The notes below the pieces were generated by a model. It saw only the letters and a list, made by a program, of their open reading frames with translations, made no database searches and had not been told where the DNA came from. From an uncultured Dehalococcoidia bacterium (lineage in GTDB: Bacteria; Chloroflexota; Dehalococcoidia; Tepidiformales; Tepidiformaceae), in NCBI GenBank assembly GCA_937864275.1, contig CALMIW010000841.1:1-6001 (forward strand): a stretch of 6,001 nucleotides of DNA, read 5' to 3'. Of this stretch, positions 1 to 5,932 are shown in pieces (positions within the stretch are counted from its first letter, which is position 1; each line of letters opens with the position of its first letter). Made by a program: the position numbers and the translations under genes.

Positions 1-19
1 GGCCCTCGGGCACCCGCCC

Positions 20-67
20 GCGTCTCGCGTCTCGCGTCTCGCGTCTCGCGTCTCGCGTCTCGCGTCT
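20..67. repeat. Heptanucleotide tandem repeat, unit gcgtctc
   Basis: Six perfect head-to-tail copies of gcgtctc occupy 20-61. A seventh copy at 62-68 reads gcgtcta, so it matches in six of seven bases. On the minus strand the unit is GAGACGC, and the first unit after the CorC-like gene is TAGACGC: the single G-to-T difference makes the gene's stop codon. The array lies just 3' of that gene, in or near its transcript's 3' end. Bases 1-19 beyond it are GC-rich with no recognisable gene. I infer a slippage-type array; no function is evident. Confidence 0.93.
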
Positions 68-1391
68 ACTGTACGGCTGGCTTCGGCTGGTGTTTCACCA
101 CCAGGACGCGGTCCACGCGGCGGCCGTCCATGGCCATAACGCGGAACTGGTAGCCGGTCACCTCGAGGCGGTCGCCAACACGTGGGATGCGGCCGAGCCG
201 GTGCATGATGAACCCGCCGATGGTGTCGTAGTCCTCGCTGCTTAGCTCGGCGCCGGTCGCGTCTTCGACGTCGGAGATAAGGGCGAGGCCGCTGACGAGG
301 AGGTTCCCGGCGGCAAGCGCCCGCACGGTCTCGCCCTGCTGGCGCCCGCCGCCGAGCCAGCGGCCAAGCAGCCGGTAGAGCACCTCATCCGCCGTGAGGA
401 TCCCGCTGGTGCCCCCGTGCTCGTCGACGAGGACGACGATCTGGACCTGCCTGGCGCGCATCGCCTGGACGGCGACTTCGACGCTCACCGACTCGGGGAT
501 GGCGACCGCCGGCTCGACCAGCGAGCGCCAGTCGCTGCTGCCGCTGCGGAGCAGCTTCAGCAAGTCCTTCGCGTCGAGCACGCCGAGGATGTGGTCGAGG
601 TCCTCCTCGAACACCGGGTAGCGGGTGTGTTCGCGCTGTTCCACCATCGCCAGGATTTCCTCCAGCGAACTGGTCGCATCGATCGCGGCGACTTCCGTGC
701 GCGGGACCATGATCTGGTCCGCCTGGATAGCGCTGAACTCGAGCGCGCGCCGGGCCAGCATGAGCTCGGAGGTGGAGAGCAGTCCTGCCCGGGCGCTCGC
801 CTGGATCACCAGTTCGAGCTCTTCCGGCGCGAGGTTGCCCTCGTGTTCGGAGGCCGGGCGGATGCCGAAGGGTGAGACGACCGCGCGGCCGGCCGCGTTC
901 ATCACCCAGATGAACGGCCGGAAGACGCGGTTGAAGATGGCGATCGGCGCGGCCACCCAGAGTGCCGTAGCCTCGGAGCGCTGTAGCGCGAGCGTCTTCG
1001 GTGCCAGTTCACCGAGGACGATGTGCATCGTCGTGATCACCGTGAACGCGAATGCCACCGACACGGTGTGAGAGACCGTGGTCGATGCCCAGCTGCCGAC
1101 GACCGACTCCACCGGCGGCTCGATGAGGTGAGCCAGGGCCGGTTCGCCGACCCAGCCGAGCGCGAGGCTGGACATCGTGATCCCCAGCTGCGTCGCGGCG
1201 ATGTAGTTGTCCAGATCGTGGAGCGAGGCGAGAAGGAGCTTCGCTCGCGACTGCCCGCCGGCGGCCAACTGCTCGACGCGGCTGCGGCGCACCGCCACGT
1301 AGGCGAACTCCGTAGCGACGAAGAGCCCGTTCGCGGCGACGAGGATCACGACCGCGACGAGGCCCAGGATTGTCAGGGTGCTTTCTGGCAT
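66..1391 (-). CDS. CNNM/CBS/CorC_HlyC family transmembrane protein (hemolysin C/CorC-like, putative Mg/Co ion transporter)
   Basis: This 441-residue protein has the three-part layout of the CorC/CNNM (formerly hemolysin C or TlyC) family, whose members are linked to magnesium and cobalt efflux or homeostasis at the cytoplasmic membrane. Residues 1 to about 185 form the CNNM (DUF21) membrane domain, with hydrophobic segments near 6-30, 63-83, 108-130 and 141-165 and the conserved GELAPKTLALQ motif at 127-137. A CBS pair covers about 225-345, including MVPRTE (228-233), RYPVFEED (257-264) and VDEHGGTSGI (322-331). The C-terminal CorC_HlyC domain runs from about 355 to 435, with DYDTIGG at 387-393 and GRIPRVGD at 400-407. 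I chose ATG 1391 because the first membrane segment starts there. In-frame ATG 1511 would add 40 low-complexity residues, and its AGGAGG is only one base away. The start has no clear Shine-Dalgarno sequence. The gene is single and divergent from the MFS gene. The family call is firm; the transported ion is inferred. Confidence 0.93.
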   Translation of the reverse strand: MPESTLTILGLVAVVILVAANGLFVATEFAYVAVRRSRVEQLAAGGQSRAKLLLASLHDLDNYIAATQLGITMSSLALGWVGEPALAHLIEPPVESVVGSWASTTVSHTVSVAFAFTVITTMHIVLGELAPKTLALQRSEATALWVAAPIAIFNRVFRPFIWVMNAAGRAVVSPFGIRPASEHEGNLAPEELELVIQASARAGLLSTSELMLARRALEFSAIQADQIMVPRTEVAAIDATSSLEEILAMVEQREHTRYPVFEEDLDHILGVLDAKDLLKLLRSGSSDWRSLVEPAVAIPESVSVEVAVQAMRARQVQIVVLVDEHGGTSGILTADEVLYRLLGRWLGGGRQQGETVRALAAGNLLVSGLALISDVEDATGAELSSEDYDTIGGFIMHRLGRIPRVGDRLEVTGYQFRVMAMDGRRVDRVLVVKHQPKPAVQ

Positions 1392-1430
1392 GCGTGCATA
1401 GTAGCGAGTTCCCGGCGGCACAGGCCCGGC

Positions 1431-1460
1431 TGTGGCGGGTAGGCCCGAACCGCGTATAAG
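1431..1460 (+). promoter_or_regulatory. Weak candidate promoter for the MFS gene
   Basis: TATAAG at 1455-1460 matches the sigma-70 -10 consensus in five of six positions and is the most AT-rich spot in the 139-bp divergent region 1392-1530. The hexamer TGTGGC at 1431-1436, 18 bp upstream, is a poor -35. A short inverted repeat, CACAG (1419-1423) and CTGTG (1430-1434), overlaps it. Transcription from here would start near 1467, giving a leader of about 65 nt before ATG 1531 and ruling out the upstream start codon at 1432. The rest of the intergenic region shows no other clear element. Confidence 0.3.
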
Positions 1461-1530
1461 AATTCTGAGGACAGTGCCGCCGAGGGGCGCAACTCCGCCG
1501 TCCCCACACATCCCTCCTACGGTTTCGCGA

Positions 1531-2880
1531 ATGGCCGGACCTCTCCCATCAGAGACGCCTGAGCCGGCGGACTCTGGTCCGTCCGGCGGCGTTGCCGTGC
1601 CCGGCCCCGCGGGTTGGGTCCGGCGCACCTTCGGTGCCGTCCTCGATGACCGGCACTTCCGCAACCTCTTCTTCGGCAACATGCTCCAGTTCGGCTCGAT
1701 GCAGATGCAGCTTGTCGTCCGCAGCTGGCTGGTGTTCCACATCACCGGCTCGTTCGCGGCGCTCGGTACCATGGCCCTGGCGAACGCCGTCCCGGGGATC
1801 ATCTTCTCGCCAATCGGCGGCCTGATTGCCGACCGCGCGCCCAAGAAGACGGTCATCCAGGCGGCGCAGTTCTACAACGTGCTGAACGCGGCGGTCCTCG
1901 CCATGCTCGCCGTGGGCTGGCTCGGGTTCGAGCTGGAGTTCTGGCACCTCTTTCTCAGCTCGTTCCTCCAGGGCGGGGTCAACTCGATCATGATGCCCTC
2001 GCGCCAATCGATGATCTCCGACCTCGTCCCGCGGGACCGGCTGATGAACTCCATCGGCATCAACTCCTCCGGCCAGACGTTCATGCAGCTCGTTGGCCCT
2101 GGCATCGCCGGCTTCCTTATCGCTGCCCTCAGCCCGGGCGCCGTCTTCGCCCTCATGGCGGCGATGTACTTCTTCGCGATGACCTTCACTATGCGCCTGC
2201 CGAAGAAGCCGCTGTACGGCTTCGCCCAGAGCGAGGCCGGCCAGGCAGCCGCGCGCGCCCGCAGCGGCGGCCGGCGCGGCGCCAGCGGATTCAAGGGCCT
2301 GAAAGACGGCAGGGGCTACGTCGCCACCGGCCCGGGCATCCCCGAGGGCGGCCCGTGGAACTTCCTCATCGTCGTCGTCGCGATGCCCTACACCATGCTC
2401 CTCGCGGGTTTCGTGAAAGACGTCCTCGACAAGGGCGCGTTCGAACAGGGCATGCTCCAGAGCATCCAGGGCGTCGGCGCTGTCGGGGGGTCGATCTTCA
2501 TCGCCTCGTCGGCCTCGCGGGGCCGCGGCAAGATGATGATCTTCTGGGGTGCGCTGCTCGGAGTGAGCATCACGGCCTTCGCCATCTCGACGAACTACTG
2601 GATCACCCTCCCGATCATGATCCTCATCGGGGCGGCCCAGGCGGGGCGCATGGCGATCGGCCAGGTCCTGGTGCAGAGCTACTCCGCCGAGGAGTACCGC
2701 GGGCGAGTCCAATCCGTCTGGTTCATGCAGTTCAGCCTGGTCCAGGTCGGCACCTTCTTCGTTTCCCTGCTCGCCGAAGTGCTCGGGCCGCAGCTGGCCA
2801 TCGGCGGCCTCGCCGCGCTGCTCGTCGTCGCGATGGCGCTGATCGCCATCTTCGTCCCCTCGATGCGCCGCCTCGAGTAA
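1531..2880 (+). CDS. MFS transporter, EntS/MFS_3-type exporter
   Basis: This 449-residue protein is a major facilitator superfamily permease, resembling the EntS-like MFS_3 (transmembrane secretion effector) exporters. It begins with a Pro/Gly/Ser-rich cytoplasmic tail (1-40). Some 12 hydrophobic segments follow, near 47-70, 80-100, 111-131, 136-155, 181-201, 202-221, 277-297, 306-326, 335-351, 355-372, 396-416 and 420-442. Typical motifs are GGLIADRAPKK (96-106, the motif A loop after TM2) and LVPRDRLMNSIGINSSG (165-181), followed by LVGPGIAGFLIA (187-198). The central cytoplasmic loop (about 225-275) is long, basic and Gly-rich. I chose ATG 1531 because upstream in-frame ATG 1432 adds 33 low-complexity residues and lies upstream of the candidate promoter. 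No Shine-Dalgarno sequence is visible. The gene is divergent from the CorC-like gene and convergent with the Nudix gene. The substrate cannot be told from sequence; small-molecule or drug efflux is an inference from the family. Confidence 0.92.
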   Translation: MAGPLPSETPEPADSGPSGGVAVPGPAGWVRRTFGAVLDDRHFRNLFFGNMLQFGSMQMQLVVRSWLVFHITGSFAALGTMALANAVPGIIFSPIGGLIADRAPKKTVIQAAQFYNVLNAAVLAMLAVGWLGFELEFWHLFLSSFLQGGVNSIMMPSRQSMISDLVPRDRLMNSIGINSSGQTFMQLVGPGIAGFLIAALSPGAVFALMAAMYFFAMTFTMRLPKKPLYGFAQSEAGQAAARARSGGRRGASGFKGLKDGRGYVATGPGIPEGGPWNFLIVVVAMPYTMLLAGFVKDVLDKGAFEQGMLQSIQGVGAVGGSIFIASSASRGRGKMMIFWGALLGVSITAFAISTNYWITLPIMILIGAAQAGRMAIGQVLVQSYSAEEYRGRVQSVWFMQFSLVQVGTFFVSLLAEVLGPQLAIGGLAALLVVAMALIAIFVPSMRRLE

Positions 2881-2896
2881 CGTCCCGCCGGCAACC

Positions 2897-3811
2897 TCAA
2901 TGGAACAGGCGGCGGTAGTCGGCGCTCTCGAAGAACCCTTCCAGGATGGTCCGGGCGTGGACCGGCATCTCGATCGAGGCCAGCTCCGAAGGCGCGAAGT
3001 AGCGGAACGCCTGGCCCTCGTTGACCTCGATCTCCGCCTCGTCCAGGTCCGGGTCGCCGTAATAGATGTGGTAGGCGTCGGTGATCGAGGTCGGGAAGTC
3101 CGGGTCCTTTCGGAACATCCGGTAGAACTTCAGGTCTTCGAGGAGGACGCCCGTCTCCTCTTCGAATTCCCGGAAGGCGCAGGCGTCCGGGGCTTCTCCC
3201 GGTTCGAGGATCCCGCCGGGGATGGACCACTGGTTGGGATAGTGGTCCGGCGGCAGGTCGGCGTCGCGCAGCTGCAACAGCGCCCTGCCCCAGCGGTCCA
3301 GCACGACGACACCCACCCCATCCTTGCGCGGGCGCAGCATCGAGACGGTGCCCCGGTAGGCATCGGTCGCGATGAACCGCGCGAGAAGGTGGCGCGTGCC
3401 TGGGTTCATTTTCAGGGTGGCGAAGCCGTCCGGGTGGTGGTACTGGAAGTCGAGCCCCTCGTTGACCTCGATGCGCGAGCGAGGCACCTGGTCGTCGGCG
3501 AAGAAGACGTGGAGGCAGGACGGCAACAACTCCGGCACTTCGGCCGGGGTCACCGTTTCGAGAAATCGCAGCCGCTCGAGTTGGACGCCCGTCTCTTCCG
3601 CGAACTCCCTGAGGGCCGTCTCGCGCGGGGTTTCGCCGCCTTCGCGCCCACCGCCGGGCGGCGCCCAGCGGCCGATGCCGGCCGGGGCCACGTCGTCGCT
3701 CCGCTGCTGGAGGAGGATCGATCCATCGGCCTGGATCAAGAAGATGCAGGAGCCTTCTCGGCCGCTTCCGGGAGCTTTGTAGGGCACGCGATCGAGCGTA
3801 CGGCGCGCCAC
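2897..3811 (-). CDS. Tandem double-Nudix domain hydrolase
   Basis: This 304-residue protein consists of two consecutive Nudix modules. Nudix enzymes cleave nucleoside diphosphates linked to another moiety, using Mg or Mn bound by the Nudix box (GX5EX7REUXEEXGU). Box 1 spans 54-76 (G54, E60, REFAEETGV 68-76) and box 2 spans 200-222 (G200, E206, REFEEETGV 214-222). Both have every consensus residue, so both modules look catalytically competent. The modules (about 18-153 and 163-304) are internal duplicates. Each ends with IEVNEG (114-119 and 261-266) followed by F-x-Y, a Met, an Arg, and a Phe-rich stretch ending in Tyr-Arg (152-153 and 299-300). No signal peptide or membrane segment is seen, so it is probably cytoplasmic. 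The start is GTG 3811, the first start codon after an in-frame stop at 3872-3874; there is no Shine-Dalgarno sequence. Its stop is 16 bp from the convergent MFS stop and its start is divergent from gyrB. The substrate is unknown (ADP-ribose, NADH, (d)NTP or sugar nucleotide are all possible). Confidence 0.95.
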   Translation of the reverse strand: MARRTLDRVPYKAPGSGREGSCIFLIQADGSILLQQRSDDVAPAGIGRWAPPGGGREGGETPRETALREFAEETGVQLERLRFLETVTPAEVPELLPSCLHVFFADDQVPRSRIEVNEGLDFQYHHPDGFATLKMNPGTRHLLARFIATDAYRGTVSMLRPRKDGVGVVVLDRWGRALLQLRDADLPPDHYPNQWSIPGGILEPGEAPDACAFREFEEETGVLLEDLKFYRMFRKDPDFPTSITDAYHIYYGDPDLDEAEIEVNEGQAFRYFAPSELASIEMPVHARTILEGFFESADYRRLFH

Positions 3812-3821
3812 CCCAAAGGGG
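3811..3821. repeat. Small inverted repeat at the Nudix gene start codon
   Basis: CCCC-AAA-GGGG is a perfect 4-bp inverted repeat with a 3-base loop. On the minus-strand transcript its GGGG ends with the first G of the GTG start codon, so a short GC-only hairpin would sit directly against the start. A stem this short can occur by chance in GC-rich DNA. Any effect on translation is inference. Confidence 0.35.
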
Positions 3822-3834
3822 CCAGCACAACGGG

Positions 3835-3862
3835 CCAGGCGATGCCCCGAAAGTTCGCCTGG
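3835..3862. promoter_or_regulatory. Perfect 8-bp inverted repeat, candidate operator or leader hairpin
   Basis: CCAGGCGA at 3835-3842 and its exact reverse complement TCGCCTGG at 3855-3862 flank a 12-bp spacer. Half-site centres are 20 bp apart, about two helical turns, which suits a dimeric DNA-binding protein. The dyad lies in the divergent Nudix/gyrB region, 24 bp upstream of the Nudix start. Its right arm overlaps the putative -35 element of gyrB (3854-3859), so a bound repressor could block gyrB. In the Nudix leader RNA it could instead fold as an 8-bp stem with a 12-nt loop. No known operator consensus is recognised. Confidence 0.5.
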
Positions 3863-3883
3863 AGGGAGGCTTCATGCTAAACT
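3854..3883 (+). promoter_or_regulatory. Candidate gyrB promoter (extended -10)
   Basis: TAAACT at 3878-3883 matches TATAAT in four of six positions and is preceded by the extended -10 dinucleotide TG at 3875-3876. TTCGCC at 3854-3859, 18 bp upstream, is a weak -35 that overlaps the right arm of the inverted repeat. Transcription would start near 3890, giving a leader of about 63 nt. This is the AT-richest part of the 141-bp intergenic region. The assignment rests on motif resemblance only. Confidence 0.35.
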
Positions 3884-3911
3884 GTGAAGGTACTCTAGCG
3901 ATTTGCCCCTA

Positions 3912-3925
3912 CCCCCACACGGGGG
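3912..3925. promoter_or_regulatory. C5/G5 hairpin in the gyrB leader
   Basis: CCCCC (3912-3916) and GGGGG (3921-3925) flank an ACAC loop, forming a perfect 5-bp GC stem that ends 27 bases before the gyrB ATG. No T tract follows on either strand, so it is not a standard intrinsic terminator. It could stabilise the leader RNA or form a pause hairpin, or be fortuitous. Confidence 0.35.
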
Positions 3926-3952
3926 CGCGCACGAGGTTCGTAGCGTCACTTT

Positions 3953-5899
3953 ATGACTACACCTGCAGCTCCTTCTTCTTCATACACCGCCGACAACATC
4001 CAGGTGCTGGAAGGCCTCGAAGCCGTCCGCCGGCGCCCCGGCATGTACATCGGCACGACCGATAAGTCCGGTCTCCACCACCTCATCAAAGAACTCGTCG
4101 ACAACGCCGTCGACGAAGCGATGGCCGGCTACTGCGACCGCGTCGAAGTGATCATCGGCGCCGACGGCTGGTGCACAGTCATCGACAACGGCCGCGGCAT
4201 CCCCGTCGATATCCAGAAGCAGACCGGCAAGAGCGCCGTCGAAACCGTCATGACCGTCCTCCACGCCGGCGGCAAGTTCGGCGGCGGCGGCTACAAGGTC
4301 TCCGGCGGCCTCCACGGCGTCGGCGCCAGCGTCGTCAACGCCCTCTCCGAAAAGATGTGGGTCGAAGTCGTGCCGGACCCCGAGGTCCAGGGCGCCGACA
4401 AGGCCGGCAAGGTCTTCCGCCAGGACTACGCCAAGGGCGCCCCCCAGAACGAGCTCACCGCACACAAGCTCAGCGCGCCGCGCAAGTCCGGCTCCACGAT
4501 CAGCTTCAAACCCGATTCCTCCATCTTCGAAAGCGTCGACTTCGACTTCAAGATCGAAGCCGAGCGCCTGCGCCTCTACGCCTTCCTCACCAAGAAGGTC
4601 TGGTTCCGCCTGCTCGATCAGCGCGACGGGCGCGAAGTGAACTACTACTTCGAAGGCGGCATCAAAAGCTTCGTCCGCCACGTGAACCACGATCGCGACG
4701 CCCTCAATTTCGACCCCATCTATGCCGACCGGGAAATCGACGGCAACGTCATCGAGTTCGCCATCCAGTACAACGATGGCTACAACGAAACCGTCTACAC
4801 CTTCGCCAACTCGATCAACACGATCGACGGCGGCAGCCACATGACCGGCTTCCGACAGGCGCTCACCCGCGTCCTCAACGACTGGGCGCGCAAGGCGAAG
4901 ATCCTCAAGGACAACGACCCGAACCTGACGGGCGACGACGTCCGCGAAGGCCTCGTGGCGGTCATCTCGGTGAAACTCCCCGAGCCGCAGTTCGAAGGCC
5001 AGACGAAGACGCGCCTGGGCAACCCCGAAGTCACCGGCCAGGTCCAGACCGTCGTCGCCGAGGCGCTCGCCCAGTACCTCGAAGAGAACCCCAACGACGG
5101 CCGCAAGATCATCGACAAATGTCTCGTGGCCAGCCGCGCCCGCGAGGCCGCCCGCAAAGCGCGCGACCTCGTCCAGCGCAAGAGCGCGCTCGAAAGCGGC
5201 ACCCTCCCCGGCAAACTCGCCGACTGCTCCAGCCGCGACCCGGAAGAATCCGAGATCTTCATCGTCGAGGGCGACTCCGCAGGCGGCTCCGCCAAACAGG
5301 GGCGCGACCGCAAGTACCAGGCGATCCTCCCGCTCTTCGGCAAGATCCTGAACGTCGAGAAAGCCCGTCCCGACAAGATGCTCGGCCACGAGGCCATCCG
5401 CCTCGTCATCTCCGCCCTCGGTACCGGCATCCGCGAAACGTTCGACGTCGCGAAGCTGCGCTACCACAAGGTCGTGATCATGACCGACGCGGACGTCGAC
5501 GGCGCCCACATCCGGACACTGCTCCTGACCTTCTTCTTCCGGAACATGCCGGAACTCATCGACGGCGGCTACCTGTACATCGCGCAGCCGCCGCTCTACC
5601 GCATCCAGCAGGGCAAGGACATTCGCTACTTCTACAACGATGCGGCGCTCGAGGAGTACAAGAAGACGACCCGGCGCGCGAACCTGAACGTGCAGCGCTT
5701 CAAGGGCCTTGGCGAAATGAATGCCGAGCAGCTCTGGGAGACCACGATGAAGCCCGACAACCGCGTCCTCCTCCAGGTGGCCGTGCACGATGCCGCCGCC
5801 GCCGATTCGCTCTTCTACGAACTGATGGGCGACGAGGTGAGCCACCGCCGCCGCTTCATCCAGGCGAACGCCGCCAACGTCAAAAACCTGGATATCTAG
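3953..5899 (+). CDS. gyrB: DNA gyrase subunit B (ATPase/Toprim subunit of type IIA topoisomerase)
   Basis: This 648-residue protein pairs with GyrA (not in the window) to introduce negative supercoils using ATP. The GHKL ATPase domain (about 15-235) has Y11 of the N-terminal arm, catalytic E47, N51, DNGRGIP at 78-84, and a lid with K108, K115 and SGGLHGVGASVVNAL (117-131). The transducer domain (about 236-405) carries QTKTRLGN (350-357) with the ATP-contacting K352. The Toprim domain has E439 in EGDSAGGSAKQGR (439-451) and the metal-binding D512, D514 and D516. The C-terminal part has PPLYR (546-550), QRFKGLGEMN (581-590) and MGDEVSHRRRFI (625-636). It lacks the large C-terminal insertion of E. 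coli GyrB. QRFKGLGEMN and TTMKP favour GyrB over ParE. The start is secure: an in-frame TAG at 3941-3943 leaves ATG 3953 as the first start, although no Shine-Dalgarno sequence precedes it at normal spacing. Two drug-contact positions are unusual: P141 (E. coli R136) with a nearby insertion, and F462 (E. coli K447). Confidence 0.99.
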   Translation: MTTPAAPSSSYTADNIQVLEGLEAVRRRPGMYIGTTDKSGLHHLIKELVDNAVDEAMAGYCDRVEVIIGADGWCTVIDNGRGIPVDIQKQTGKSAVETVMTVLHAGGKFGGGGYKVSGGLHGVGASVVNALSEKMWVEVVPDPEVQGADKAGKVFRQDYAKGAPQNELTAHKLSAPRKSGSTISFKPDSSIFESVDFDFKIEAERLRLYAFLTKKVWFRLLDQRDGREVNYYFEGGIKSFVRHVNHDRDALNFDPIYADREIDGNVIEFAIQYNDGYNETVYTFANSINTIDGGSHMTGFRQALTRVLNDWARKAKILKDNDPNLTGDDVREGLVAVISVKLPEPQFEGQTKTRLGNPEVTGQVQTVVAEALAQYLEENPNDGRKIIDKCLVASRAREAARKARDLVQRKSALESGTLPGKLADCSSRDPEESEIFIVEGDSAGGSAKQGRDRKYQAILPLFGKILNVEKARPDKMLGHEAIRLVISALGTGIRETFDVAKLRYHKVVIMTDADVDGAHIRTLLLTFFFRNMPELIDGGYLYIAQPPLYRIQQGKDIRYFYNDAALEEYKKTTRRANLNVQRFKGLGEMNAEQLWETTMKPDNRVLLQVAVHDAAAADSLFYELMGDEVSHRRRFIQANAANVKNLDI

Positions 5900-5932
5900 C
5901 CCCTCAGCCGGACGCGGCCCGCCGGCCCGAAC

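Noticed and set aside
1..19. Possible gene end or hairpin (GGGC-GGGT-GCCC on the minus strand) at the left edge
   Set aside because: Too short to judge, the stem is 4 bp and no coding signal can be assessed in 19 bases.
20..67. CRISPR-like repeat array
   Set aside because: The units are 7 bp and directly adjoining with no spacers, so this is a simple tandem repeat.
1432..1530. An upstream ATG giving the MFS protein 33 more residues
   Set aside because: The added residues are Pro/Arg-rich with no family resemblance, and the best -10-like hexamer (1455-1460) lies downstream of that ATG.
1392..1856. An N-terminal extension of the CorC-like protein by up to 155 residues
   Set aside because: The extension overlaps the divergent MFS gene, is low in complexity and precedes a natural membrane-domain start at ATG 1391.
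1549..2712. A 387-codon minus-strand frame antisense to the MFS gene
   Set aside because: It is rich in His, Arg, Asp and Glu with no hydrophobic or catalytic pattern, whereas the plus strand clearly encodes a 12-segment MFS protein.
2679..3875. A 398-codon minus-strand frame overlapping the Nudix gene and the MFS 3' end
   Set aside because: It is out of frame with the double-Nudix protein, very rich in Arg, Pro and Gly, and crosses two real genes. It is a high-GC shadow frame.
3980..5845. A 621-codon open frame on the minus strand lying fully inside gyrB
   Set aside because: It is antisense to an unmistakable gyrB. Its product is dominated by Val, Asp, Glu, Ala and Gly, as expected when a C-ending-codon gene is read backwards. 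It has no recognisable domain.
5907..5926. GCCGG / CCGGC inverted repeat after gyrB as a terminator
   Set aside because: The stem is only 5 bp with a 10-base loop, no T tract follows, and such matches are frequent by chance in GC-rich sequence.
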